In this document: positions 1 through 5,306 of the stretch, one piece after another
How the letters are laid out: each line of letters opens with the position of its first letter
Position numbering within the stretch: position 1 is the first letter of the stretch
Source of the DNA: an uncultured Anaerolineales bacterium
Lineage (GTDB): Bacteria; Chloroflexota; Anaerolineae; Anaerolineales; Villigracilaceae
Direction: 5' to 3'
DNA length: 5,306 nt
Assembly: GCA_938008865.1 (NCBI GenBank)
Contig: CALLJA010000553.1
Coordinates: forward strand, 1 to 5,306
Made by a program: the position numbers and the translations under genes
Notes under the pieces: model-generated
The model's database searches: none
What the model saw: only the letters and a program-made list of their open reading frames with translations
What the model was told of the DNA's origin: nothing

Positions 1-234
1 TTCGAGACGCTGTCCTATTTTGACGGTGTCAACTTCTCGGCCCGCGCCCGCGCGAAGGCGCTCTTCTCGACGGGCCTGATGGATCAAGTCTGTCCGCCGT
101 CGACGGTTTTCGCCGCCTACAATCACTGGGCAGGTGAGAAAGACATCAAGGTTTATCCGTACAACGGCCATGAAGGCGGCGGCAGTTTCCAGACCGCCGA
201 GAAGTTGAAGTTTTTGAAGAATATTTGGAAATGA
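1..234 (+). CDS. axeA: Acetylxylan esterase / cephalosporin-C deacetylase (AXE1 family), 3' part only
   Basis: This is the last 77 residues of an alpha/beta-hydrolase of the AXE1 family; the start lies outside the window. Two catalytic-triad residues are visible: Asp28 in GLMDQVCPPST and His57 in YPYNGHEGGGSFQ. They are 29 residues apart, as I remember for the Thermotoga maritima and Bacillus enzymes; the nucleophilic Ser would be upstream. The family removes acetyl groups from xylo-oligosaccharides and from cephalosporin C, and members usually act in the cytoplasm on imported short sugars. The frame reads without a break to TGA at 232-234, so the visible part looks intact. The next gene starts 94 bases downstream, beyond an inverted repeat that may separate the two transcripts. 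The family call is firm; substrate preference cannot be read from this fragment. Confidence 0.93.
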   Translation, partial: FETLSYFDGVNFSARARAKALFSTGLMDQVCPPSTVFAAYNHWAGEKDIKVYPYNGHEGGGSFQTAEKLKFLKNIWK

Positions 235-235
235 T

Positions 236-317
236 TGTGTCGCTCTGAGGGAGCGATAGCGACCGAAGAGTCTCGGTTTTATTGACAGAGATCCTTCGCT
301 ACGCTCAGGATGACACA
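236..317. repeat. Imperfect inverted-repeat element between esterase and thiolase genes
   Basis: The left arm (236-274) and right arm (288-317) are imperfect reverse complements around a 13-base centre. Shared blocks are TGTGTC, CTGAG, TAGCGA and TCTC; the left arm carries extra bases. The right arm reads GATCCTTCGCTACGCTCAGG. Very similar intergenic sequences (consensus near GTCATTCTGAGCGNAGCGAAGAATCTC) recur, as I remember, in many bacterial genomes including Anaerolineae, which suggests a REP- or MITE-like dispersed repeat. It begins two bases after the esterase stop codon and ends just before the thiolase Shine-Dalgarno. In RNA it would fold into a branched hairpin and could end or protect the esterase message. 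There is no long T tract, so it is not a classical terminator. The left arm can also fold on itself (TCGCTC 240-245 with GAGCGA 251-256). Confidence 0.7.
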
Positions 318-318
318 C

Positions 319-323
319 AGGAG
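319..323 (+). promoter_or_regulatory. Shine-Dalgarno site of the thiolase-like gene
   Basis: AGGAG lies five bases before the ATG at 329. This is near-ideal spacing and fixes that start. It sits directly after the right arm of the inverted repeat. Confidence 0.85.
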
Positions 324-328
324 AATTC

Positions 329-1513
329 ATGACAGATATCGTTATCGCAGGAATTGGACAGACCGAGGTCGGCGAGCACTGGGACATCAGCCTGCGCGAG
401 CTGGCCTTCGAGGCCATCCAGGCCGCCGTCAAGGATGCGGGCGGGCTTAGGCCGCAGGCCTTGTTCGTCGGCAACATGCTTTCGCCGAACCTCTCGAACC
501 AAGCGCACCTCGGCGTGCTGTTGGCCGATTACGCGGGCCTGCGCTTCGACTTCGCTCAGCACTCCGCGGGCATCGAGGCGGTGACCGTCGAGGCGGCGGG
601 CGCTTCGGGCGGGGCGGCGCTGCGACAGGGCTACCTGGCCGTCAAGAGCGGCCTGGTGGATGTGGCGCTGGTCGTCGGCGTGGAGAAGTTCACCGATAAG
701 GTCGGTTCGGACGTGGATGCCGCCATTGCGACCACGGGCGACTCGGATTACGAAGCCGTGCAGGGCCTGACCGCCTCGGCGCAGGCGGCGCTGCTCATGC
801 GCCGTTACATGCACGAGAATCACGTTCCTGCCGATGGCTTCGCGGGTTTTGCGCTCACTGCGCACGCCAACGGCGCAGGTAATCCGTACGCCATGTTCCA
901 GAAGGCCATCAAGCCCGAGGCCTACGCCAAAGTGGAGATGGTCAGCGACCCGCTCAACATGTTCGACATGGCTCCCAACGCCGACGGCGCCGCCGCGCTG
1001 GTGCTCACCCGCCGCGACTTGATCCCGTCAAACGGGTCGAATCCGCTCGTGAAGGTGGCGGGCTCTGCCGCCGCGGCAGACACGCTGGCCCTGCACGACC
1101 GCAAGGACCCGCTCTTCTTTGATACAGCCCAACTCTCGGCGGGCAAGGCTATGAAACAGGTCGGGTTGACGCTCGACGGGATCGACTTCTTCGAGTATCA
1201 CGACGTGTTCAGCATCTATGCTGCGTTGCAGCTGGAGGCGGTCGGTTTTGCGATCAAGGGCGCGGGTTGGAAGCTGGCCGCCGGGGGGCATATCAACCTC
1301 CAGGGCCGCATCCCGTGTGCCACCATGGGCGGCATGAAGGCGCGCGGATTCCCCGGCGGAGCCGCGGGCGTGTACCAGGCCGTCGAAGCGACGCTCCAAC
1401 TGCGGGGGCAGGCGGGGAAGAACCAGGTCGAGGGCGCGCGCTTTGGGCTGATCCAATCGTTGGGCGGGCCCGCCTCGACGGCGGTCAGCCACATCCTGAC
1501 CAACAACGGATAG
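329..1513 (+). CDS. Thiolase-superfamily protein (archaeal/SCP2-like type) lacking the catalytic Cys
   Basis: This 394-residue protein has the normal length of the archaeal/SCP2-like thiolases, enzymes that join or split acyl-CoA thioesters. Family sequence is clear throughout: VEAAGASGGAALRQGYLAV (88-106), a loop domain, NMFDMAPNADGAAALVLT (210-227), EYHDVFS (289-295), GGMKARGFPGGAAGVYQ (334-350) and SLGGPAS (377-383). Key residues are changed. The nucleophile position of the C-x-S motif is Gly91 (GGC at 599-601), the HDCF motif reads HDVF (His291 and Asp292 kept, Val293), and the GHP motif reads GFP (Phe341). The Asn of the usual NTSGG stretch is Ala331. It therefore probably cannot form an acyl-enzyme; a binding, scaffold or altered-chemistry role is inferred. 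Many archaeal-type thiolases work with a DUF35 partner and HMG-CoA synthase, but neither is in this window. The start has a strong Shine-Dalgarno, and a terminator follows the stop. The fold assignment is sure; the function is unknown. Confidence 0.88.
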   Translation: MTDIVIAGIGQTEVGEHWDISLRELAFEAIQAAVKDAGGLRPQALFVGNMLSPNLSNQAHLGVLLADYAGLRFDFAQHSAGIEAVTVEAAGASGGAALRQGYLAVKSGLVDVALVVGVEKFTDKVGSDVDAAIATTGDSDYEAVQGLTASAQAALLMRRYMHENHVPADGFAGFALTAHANGAGNPYAMFQKAIKPEAYAKVEMVSDPLNMFDMAPNADGAAALVLTRRDLIPSNGSNPLVKVAGSAAAADTLALHDRKDPLFFDTAQLSAGKAMKQVGLTLDGIDFFEYHDVFSIYAALQLEAVGFAIKGAGWKLAAGGHINLQGRIPCATMGGMKARGFPGGAAGVYQAVEATLQLRGQAGKNQVEGARFGLIQSLGGPASTAVSHILTNNG

Positions 1514-1536
1514 GATAGGTTCTCGAAACGGAATTC

Positions 1537-1576
1537 ACGGTCCCCTTTGCTGGCGCGAAGGGGACCGTTCATTTTT
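1537..1576 (+). terminator. Intrinsic terminator after the thiolase-like gene
   Basis: A perfect 11-bp stem (ACGGTCCCCTT at 1537-1547 with AAGGGGACCGT at 1558-1568) has a 10-base loop and is followed by TCATTTTT up to 1576. It lies 23 bases after the thiolase stop codon. A second, outer 7-bp stem (CTCGAAA at 1522-1528 with TTTCGAG at 1574-1580) encloses it and includes part of the T tract. It insulates recQ from upstream transcription. Confidence 0.85.
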
Positions 1577-1582
1577 CGAGCC

Positions 1583-1608
1583 AGAACACTTACAAAAACG
1601 TTTGTTCT
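1583..1608. promoter_or_regulatory. Inverted repeat AGAACA-N14-TGTTCT upstream of recQ, possible operator
   Basis: AGAACA (1583-1588) and TGTTCT (1603-1608) are exact reverse complements 14 bases apart, with a central AAACGTTT palindrome at 1596-1603. The site lies between the terminator and the putative recQ -10 box, about where an activator or repressor could act. GAAC/GTTC half-sites recall LexA boxes of several phyla, and recQ is a DNA-repair gene. However, the spacing does not fit any LexA site I know, so the call is tentative. Confidence 0.3.
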
Positions 1609-1636
1609 AGGAATGGCGCGGGAAAATCGCCTGCGT

Positions 1637-1642
1637 TATACT
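1637..1642 (+). promoter_or_regulatory. Putative -10 box of recQ, suggesting a leaderless transcript
   Basis: TATACT matches the -10 consensus TATAAT at five of six positions and ends six bases before the recQ ATG at 1649. Transcription would then start at or next to the A of the ATG. No Shine-Dalgarno is present before that ATG, which agrees with leaderless translation. The -35 position at 17-base spacing (1614-1619, TGGCGC) is poor, so an activator may be needed or the site may be weak. Confidence 0.5.
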
Positions 1643-1648
1643 CTGCGC

Positions 1649-3808
1649 ATGTCCAACACCGCCGCCATCCTCAAAGAGACCTTCGGGTACGATACCTTCC
1701 GCCCGTTGCAAGAGGAGGTGATCGAGAACGTGCTGGCGCGGCGCGATACGCTGGCAGTCATGCCGACGGGTGGGGGAAAGTCGCTGTGTTACCAGATCCC
1801 TGCGCTGACGTTCGCGGGCCTGACCGTAGTGGTCTCGCCGCTGATTGCCCTGATGAAGGACCAGGTCGAGCAACTGCGCGCCTATGGGGTGCCGTCGCTG
1901 TTTCTCAACAGCACGCTCTCGCCGCAGGAATATCAGGAGAACATGGAGTATGTGCGACGCGGCCAGGTGAAACTGCTCTACGTTGCGCCCGAGACGCTGC
2001 TTGCGCCGCGTATCCTGTCGCTGCTGGATTCTGTCCAGGTGGATTGCCTGACCATCGACGAGGCGCACTGCATCTCGGAGTGGGGACACGATTTCCGCCC
2101 CGAGTACCGCCAGCTGGTCGAGGTGCGCAAGCGCTTCCCGAAGGCGGTCTGCCTCGCGCTGACGGCCACCGCCACCGCGCGCGTGCGTCAGGATATCCGT
2201 CAGACGCTCAAGTTTGCCACCACCAACGAATTTGTTGCCAGTTTCAACCGCGAGAATCTGTACATCGAAGTGGCGCGCAAACAGGACGCCACGCGCCAGA
2301 CCGTGGCCATGCTCGAACGCTATAAAGACCAGTCGGGCATCGTGTATTGTTTCTCGCGCAAACAAGTCGATGACCTTGCAAGCTATCTCGCCTCAAGAGG
2401 TTATTCCGTCCGCCCGTATCACGCGGGGTTGGAAGACGCCGAGCGCCGCCGCAACCAGGAGGCCTTCATCCGCGACGACGCGCAGGTCATCGTGGCCACC
2501 ATTGCCTTCGGCATGGGCATCAACAAGCCCAACGTGCGTTTCGTGATCCACTATGACCTGCCAAAGAGCATCGAAGGCTATTACCAGGAGATCGGACGCG
2601 CGGGGCGCGACGGCCTGCCCGCGCATTGCCTGCTGTTGTACAGTTACGCCGACGCGGCCAAGATCAATTACTTCATCGACCAAAAAGAAGGCGACGAAAA
2701 GCGCGTGGCCATGCAGCACCTCAATGCGATTGTCCGCTACGCCGAGGATGAACGCACCTGCCGCCGCAAGCCGCTGCTCAACTACTTTGGCGAAACCTAC
2801 AAAGCCGACAATTGTTCCAGCTGCGACAACTGCACCTCCGCCCCGACCCCGCTGACCGACGTCACCATCCCCGCGCAGAAATTCCTCTCGTGTGTCAAAC
2901 GCGCGGACGAGAAGTTCGGCGCGGGCCACATCGCCGACATCCTGCTTGGCTCGAAGAACGAGAAGGTCCTGCGCTGGGAACACGACAAACTGTCCACCTA
3001 TGGCATCGGCAGCGAGTGGACGCGTCCGCAGTGGATGCACCTCTCCCGTCAACTGGTGCAGATGGGCTATCTCAAGCAGGAAGGCGAATTCCAAACGCTC
3101 AGCCTGACGTCCAAAGCCCTGGATGCGCTGCGCAAGCGCGAGAAGATCATGGCAGTGGTCATGGAATCCACCGAACGCGCGCAAAAGTCGGATAAAAAGA
3201 AGAAAGCCGAACTGGAATTCAACAACGCGCTCTACGCCCTGCTGCGCCAGAAGCGCAAGGAACTGGCCGACGAGGCGGGCGTGCCGCCCTACGTCATCTT
3301 CTCGGACCGCACGCTGACCGAGATGGCGGCTTATTACCCGCAGTCGCCCGAGTCGCTTTTGAACATTTCGGGCGTGGGACAGGCCAAATTGCAGCGTTAC
3401 GGCGACCTGTTCCTGGCGGTCATCCGTCCCTTCTGCGAAAAGCGCGGGCTCAAGGACCCGCGCAAAGAATCCAGCCGCGACAAGAGCGATGCGGGCCGCC
3501 GCTACATGCAGGTCGGCGAGGCGTACAACGGCGGGGAGACAGTGCAAAGCCTGATGGAACGCTACCAGGTCTCGGCGGGGACAATCCTCGACCACCTGAC
3601 GCGCTACGCCTACGCGGGCAAATCCCTGCGGAACGGGCCCGACCTCCAGTCGTTGAGTTCCGCCACGCCCGAACAGCGCCAGGCTGCCTTTGCCGCATTC
3701 GATGAGTTCGGTCCGACATTCCTCAAGCCCGTGTACGATAAGTTGAACGGAGCGCTGACCTACGACGACTTGAAGGTCCTGCGGATGCTGTATCTGATGA
3801 AGGGGTAA
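1649..3808 (+). CDS. recQ: ATP-dependent DNA helicase RecQ
   Basis: This 719-residue superfamily-2 helicase unwinds DNA in the 3'-to-5' direction during recombination and fork repair. Domains in order: motif 0 with Gln21; Walker A GGGKS at 41-45; DEAH at 137-140 followed by the aromatic-rich loop SEWGHDFRPEY; ALTATAT at 170-176; the second RecA-like domain ending in motifs V/VI, with QEIGRAGRDG at 313-322; zinc site Cys371, Cys389, Cys392, Cys395; RQC winged helix about 404-495; a Lys-rich linker; HRDC about 521-600; and a C-terminal helix-turn-helix region about 615-719. The last region resembles the HTH_40 extension and explains the length compared with about 610 residues in E. coli. All motifs are intact. 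The frame is open upstream to 1547, but that stretch overlaps the terminator. The start at 1649 fits the family N-terminus and the -10 box. It is probably a single-gene transcript. Confidence 0.97.
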   Translation: MSNTAAILKETFGYDTFRPLQEEVIENVLARRDTLAVMPTGGGKSLCYQIPALTFAGLTVVVSPLIALMKDQVEQLRAYGVPSLFLNSTLSPQEYQENMEYVRRGQVKLLYVAPETLLAPRILSLLDSVQVDCLTIDEAHCISEWGHDFRPEYRQLVEVRKRFPKAVCLALTATATARVRQDIRQTLKFATTNEFVASFNRENLYIEVARKQDATRQTVAMLERYKDQSGIVYCFSRKQVDDLASYLASRGYSVRPYHAGLEDAERRRNQEAFIRDDAQVIVATIAFGMGINKPNVRFVIHYDLPKSIEGYYQEIGRAGRDGLPAHCLLLYSYADAAKINYFIDQKEGDEKRVAMQHLNAIVRYAEDERTCRRKPLLNYFGETYKADNCSSCDNCTSAPTPLTDVTIPAQKFLSCVKRADEKFGAGHIADILLGSKNEKVLRWEHDKLSTYGIGSEWTRPQWMHLSRQLVQMGYLKQEGEFQTLSLTSKALDALRKREKIMAVVMESTERAQKSDKKKKAELEFNNALYALLRQKRKELADEAGVPPYVIFSDRTLTEMAAYYPQSPESLLNISGVGQAKLQRYGDLFLAVIRPFCEKRGLKDPRKESSRDKSDAGRRYMQVGEAYNGGETVQSLMERYQVSAGTILDHLTRYAYAGKSLRNGPDLQSLSSATPEQRQAAFAAFDEFGPTFLKPVYDKLNGALTYDDLKVLRMLYLMKG

Positions 3809-3960
3809 GGCAAGCCGACATTCGACTTGTTTACGGGTTTTGGCTCGATAATGTGTTACACTGACATGCGCGTTTGAATTGCCCAATGGGGGAAGGAAAG
3901 GCCGTTTTGAAGTGGCGGCCCTGATGTTGGGTCTGTTTTTTTCGATGAAGAAAGAGCGAA
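3809..3960 (+). promoter_or_regulatory. Intergenic region with possible promoter for the SRPBCC-CarD-like gene group
   Basis: This 152-base gap holds no credible gene. Two -10-like boxes are visible: GATAAT (3847-3852) and TACACT (3857-3862). The second is preceded by TG at 3854-3855 as in extended -10 promoters and overlaps the odd palindrome GTGTTACAC (3853-3861). No good -35 box sits at 17 bases; TTGTTT at 3827-3832 is a weak candidate. If TACACT is used, the leader would be about 90 bases. That leader contains a small hairpin (GGCCG 3900-3904 with CGGCC 3916-3920) and seven Ts at 3936-3942. The T run is 15 bases from the stem, so this is not a convincing terminator. No obvious recQ terminator is seen. 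Confidence 0.35.
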
Positions 3961-4425
3961 ATGATCAATTTCAATATCAGTACGATGATCTACCGGCCTG
4001 TCAAACAGGTCTTCGAGTACATTAGCGCGCCCGAGAATGATTTCCAGTGGCAGTACGGGACGCTGGCTTCCACGCGTATTTCGGGCGGCGAGGAAGGGGT
4101 GGGCGCGCATTTTCGGAGCGTGGGTCATCTGATGGGTCACCGCATACAGAGCATTTTCGAAGTGACCGAGTATGAGCCGAATATGAAATATGGGTTTAAA
4201 TCCATTTCAGGGCCGCTCCTTTCGCAGACTTCCTATACCTTCGATATTGAAAAGGGTAGTACGAAGGTCAGCATTTCCATGCAGGCTAATGTGGTCAACT
4301 CTTTTCAGATGGATGAGGGCGTGCTCGAAAAACGGCTGAAAAGGCAATTCAAGGAAAACCTGGCCATGCTCAAGGAATTGTTGGAAATCAAACGCGCGCC
4401 ACTGGCTTCTGAAGCGGCTTCCTAG
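3961..4425 (+). CDS. SRPBCC (START/Bet v1-like) family protein
   Basis: This 154-residue soluble protein has no signal peptide or membrane segment. The pattern is that of the SRPBCC fold, a beta-sheet cup closed by a long C-terminal helix that binds hydrophobic ligands. An N-terminal strand and helix read STMIYRPVKQVFEYISAPEN (7-26), then W30, a Gly-rich turn (GGEEGVG, 42-48), alternating strands (SIFEVTEYEP, KYGFKSISGP, SYTFDIEKGSTKVSISMQA), and the helix at about 116-143. This resembles the polyketide cyclase/dehydrase-like subgroup, whose members have very varied and often unknown roles, so no ligand or reaction is assigned. The start has a modest Shine-Dalgarno (AAGAAAGAG ending at 3956). 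The CarD-like gene follows after 23 bases without a terminator, so the two are probably cotranscribed. The fold call is good; the function is unknown. Confidence 0.85.
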   Translation: MINFNISTMIYRPVKQVFEYISAPENDFQWQYGTLASTRISGGEEGVGAHFRSVGHLMGHRIQSIFEVTEYEPNMKYGFKSISGPLLSQTSYTFDIEKGSTKVSISMQANVVNSFQMDEGVLEKRLKRQFKENLAMLKELLEIKRAPLASEAAS

Positions 4426-4448
4426 GATAGGATGAATTGAGAGGCGGT

Positions 4449-4943
4449 ATGGTCTTTCGCGAGGGCGATCCGGTCATGCACTGGACCTATGGATTGGGGC
4501 GGATCATGCATTTGGAGGAGCGCGACCTGTTCGGGTCTACGGCCTTGTACTATGCGGTCGAGGTCGGGGAACTGACCGTCTGGGTGCCCGTCGACGGGAA
4601 ACTGGAAAGCCGCTTGCGGCCCCCCATGAGCGGAGATGAGTTTGCGCGCCTGCTGCCTATTTTATCGAGCGCGGGCGAGCCTTTGCCAGACGACCGAAAC
4701 GAGCGCAGGCTCCGCCTGCAGAAGTTGTTTAAGGATGGCCTTGCAGAGTCGCTTTGTTATATCATCCGTGATTTGTCGGCATATCAGAGTGTGAAGGCGT
4801 TGAACGACAATGACCAGCTGCTTTTGAAACAGGCGCGTACTGCCTTGCTGGGAGAGTGGGGGTTCGCGTTGTCCCTGACGCCCGCGCAGGCCGAACGCGA
4901 AATGCACCAGCTTTTGTCTCGAAACTCAGAGAGCGAGGAATGA
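4449..4943 (+). CDS. CarD-like RNA polymerase-binding transcriptional regulator
   Basis: This 164-residue protein matches the CarD/CdnL family in length and layout. An N-terminal Tudor-like RNA-polymerase-interaction domain (about 1-60) carries FREGDPVMHWTYGLGRI, YYAVEVGELTVWVPVD and LRPPMS. A helical C-terminal domain (about 61-157) includes LAESLCYIIRDLSAYQ and LLKQARTALLGEWGFAL. Family members bind the beta subunit and stabilise the open promoter complex, using a conserved Trp wedged into the minor groove at the -10 edge. Aligning PLP (78-80) and KDG (95-97) with remembered Thermus and Mycobacterium CarD sequences puts Arg83 (CGA, 4695-4697) at that Trp. The Trp is thus absent, and open-complex stabilisation may be altered. 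The ATG at 4449 fits the family start and has GAGAGG at 4439-4444; a TTG at 4437 would add four residues and is less likely. The next gene starts one base after its stop. Confidence 0.87.
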   Translation: MVFREGDPVMHWTYGLGRIMHLEERDLFGSTALYYAVEVGELTVWVPVDGKLESRLRPPMSGDEFARLLPILSSAGEPLPDDRNERRLRLQKLFKDGLAESLCYIIRDLSAYQSVKALNDNDQLLLKQARTALLGEWGFALSLTPAQAEREMHQLLSRNSESEE

Positions 4944-4944
4944 C

Positions 4945-5196
4945 ATGATATCGGAAGAAAAACAGGTTATTTTGCGGGTATTGGAACGATATCTCCGTAC
5001 GGGAAGCCTTGAGGACGAACAGGTCAAGGTGACCTGCCTGCCGGACGACAAAACCAGTTGCGTCGAGCAGGCTGGGGACTATGGCCGCACCATCCTTCTG
5101 GATGAATATCGGTTTGACAATCGGGTGATCTGGGCCAGTTACAGCACGCGCAGCGGGACGGTATATTTAAGCCTGAAAAGCGCTCACCAGGCTTGA
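4945..5196 (+). CDS. Hypothetical 83-residue protein, coupled to the CarD-like gene
   Basis: I do not recognise this protein. It is 83 residues long, soluble, and has no signal peptide or membrane segment. The N-terminus (about 2-19, SEEKQVILRVLERYLRTG) looks like an amphipathic helix. The rest looks like short strands, including RTILLDEYRFDNRVIWASYS and SGTVYLSLK, which could form a small beta-sheet. Two Cys residues (31 and 39) are present, but they are not arranged as an obvious metal site. Support for a real gene comes from the GAGGA Shine-Dalgarno at 4935-4939, an ATG one base after the stop of the CarD-like gene (TGA-C-ATG, likely translational coupling), and a frame filled right up to the tRNA promoter. 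The stop codon TGA (5194-5196) lies inside that promoter's TTGACA. A role linked to the CarD-like protein is only an inference from position. Confidence 0.72.
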   Translation: MISEEKQVILRVLERYLRTGSLEDEQVKVTCLPDDKTSCVEQAGDYGRTILLDEYRFDNRVIWASYSTRSGTVYLSLKSAHQA

Positions 5197-5221
5197 CACG
5201 TCCCTGCCTTGCTCGTATAAT
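5193..5221 (+). promoter_or_regulatory. Consensus sigma-70 promoter of tRNA-Asn
   Basis: TTGACA (5193-5198) and TATAAT (5216-5221) are both perfect and 17 bases apart, the optimum for the housekeeping sigma factor. Transcription should start near 5228, giving a 5' leader of about five bases before the tRNA at 5233. The -35 box contains the stop codon of the preceding gene. Strong, simple promoters of this kind are typical of stable RNA genes. Confidence 0.92.
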
Positions 5222-5232
5222 GCCCTTCGCTT

Positions 5233-5305
5233 TCCTGGCTAGCTCAATCGGCAGAGCGCGCGGCTGTTAACCGCTAGGTTCGAGGTTCAAGTCCTCGGCC
5301 AGGAG
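5233..5305 (+). tRNA. trnN: tRNA-Asn (anticodon GUU)
   Basis: The 73-base cloverleaf is complete. The acceptor stem is TCCTGGC (5233-5239) with GCCAGGA (5298-5304), all seven pairs formed, and the discriminator is G5305 as usual for Asn. The D stem is GCTC/GAGC (5242-5245 and 5254-5257). The anticodon loop CTGTTAA (5264-5270) has anticodon GTT at 5266-5268. The variable loop has five bases (5276-5280). The T arm is CGAGG-TTCAAGT-CCTCG (5281-5297). The first anticodon-stem pair would be C5259-T5275, a mismatch; the other four pairs are sound. The single base after the discriminator is C and the window ends there, so whether CCA is encoded cannot be seen. Confidence 0.96.
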
Positions 5306-5306
5306 C

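Noticed and set aside
305..865. 186-codon open frame on the - strand opposite the thiolase-like gene
   Set aside because: It overlaps the inverted repeat and the start of a clear + strand gene and has no recognisable motif; it is a codon-bias shadow.
1547..1648. In-frame 34-residue N-terminal extension of RecQ
   Set aside because: The extension begins inside the terminator stem, has no Shine-Dalgarno at usable spacing, and goes beyond the family N-terminus; the ATG at 1649 fits the -10 box.
2393..3886. Long open frame (497 codons) on the - strand opposite recQ
   Set aside because: It lies antisense to a gene with every RecQ motif intact. Its translation is low in complexity, rich in Arg, Val and Ala, and shows no family motif, as expected from the codon bias of the + strand.
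3886..3924. Small reading frame of 12 codons starting at ATG 3886 in the SRPBCC leader
   Set aside because: It is very short with no recognisable content; the GGGGGAAGGA stretch lies after, not before, its ATG.
3900..3942. Hairpin plus T run as a terminator or riboswitch before the SRPBCC gene
   Set aside because: The stem is only five base pairs and the T run starts 15 bases after it. No known riboswitch core was recognised.
4437..4448. TTG start for the CarD-like protein
   Set aside because: It would add four residues before the family-typical start MVFREGD. The ATG at 4449 has GAGAGG upstream. It cannot be fully excluded, because AGG at 4429-4431 could serve the TTG.

Overview
The window looks like a housekeeping stretch of a GC-rich bacterial chromosome. 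The best guess for the host is a Chloroflexota member of the Anaerolineae type. This rests on the combination of a thiolase of the archaeal/SCP2-like class, a long RecQ with an extra C-terminal helix-turn-helix, a CarD-family regulator, and an intergenic repeat built around CCTTCGCTACGCTCAGGATGAC. The assignment is made from memory of such genomes, not from a search, so it is only moderately certain. All recognised genes lie on the + strand and coding density is high. I saw no mobile-element gene, CRISPR array or phage gene.

Left part (1-1582): the C-terminal end of an acetylxylan esterase/cephalosporin-C deacetylase carries the catalytic Asp and His. It is followed by an imperfect inverted repeat that fills almost all of the 94-base gap, and then by a complete thiolase-superfamily gene with a strong Shine-Dalgarno sequence. 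The thiolase keeps the fold-type sequence but has lost the nucleophilic Cys and other catalytic residues. A strong intrinsic terminator closes this block.

Middle (1583-3808): recQ encodes a complete 719-residue DNA helicase (helicase core, zinc site, winged helix, HRDC, C-terminal HTH). Its ATG lies six bases after a TATACT box, which suggests a leaderless transcript. A small inverted repeat lies between the terminator and this promoter.

Right part (3809-5306): a 152-base gap with a possible promoter precedes three closely spaced genes. These encode an SRPBCC/START-like ligand-binding protein, a CarD-like RNA-polymerase-binding protein lacking the usual minor-groove Trp, and an 83-residue protein I do not recognise. 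The last two are one base apart and are probably translated together. A consensus sigma-70 promoter (TTGACA, 17 bases, TATAAT) overlaps the stop codon of the last gene and drives a tRNA-Asn(GUU) that ends at the window edge.

Most of the window is ordinary. The items most worth a second look are the catalytically stripped thiolase, the Trp-less CarD paired with a small unknown protein, and the intergenic inverted-repeat element. I found no clear sign of a wholly new system.
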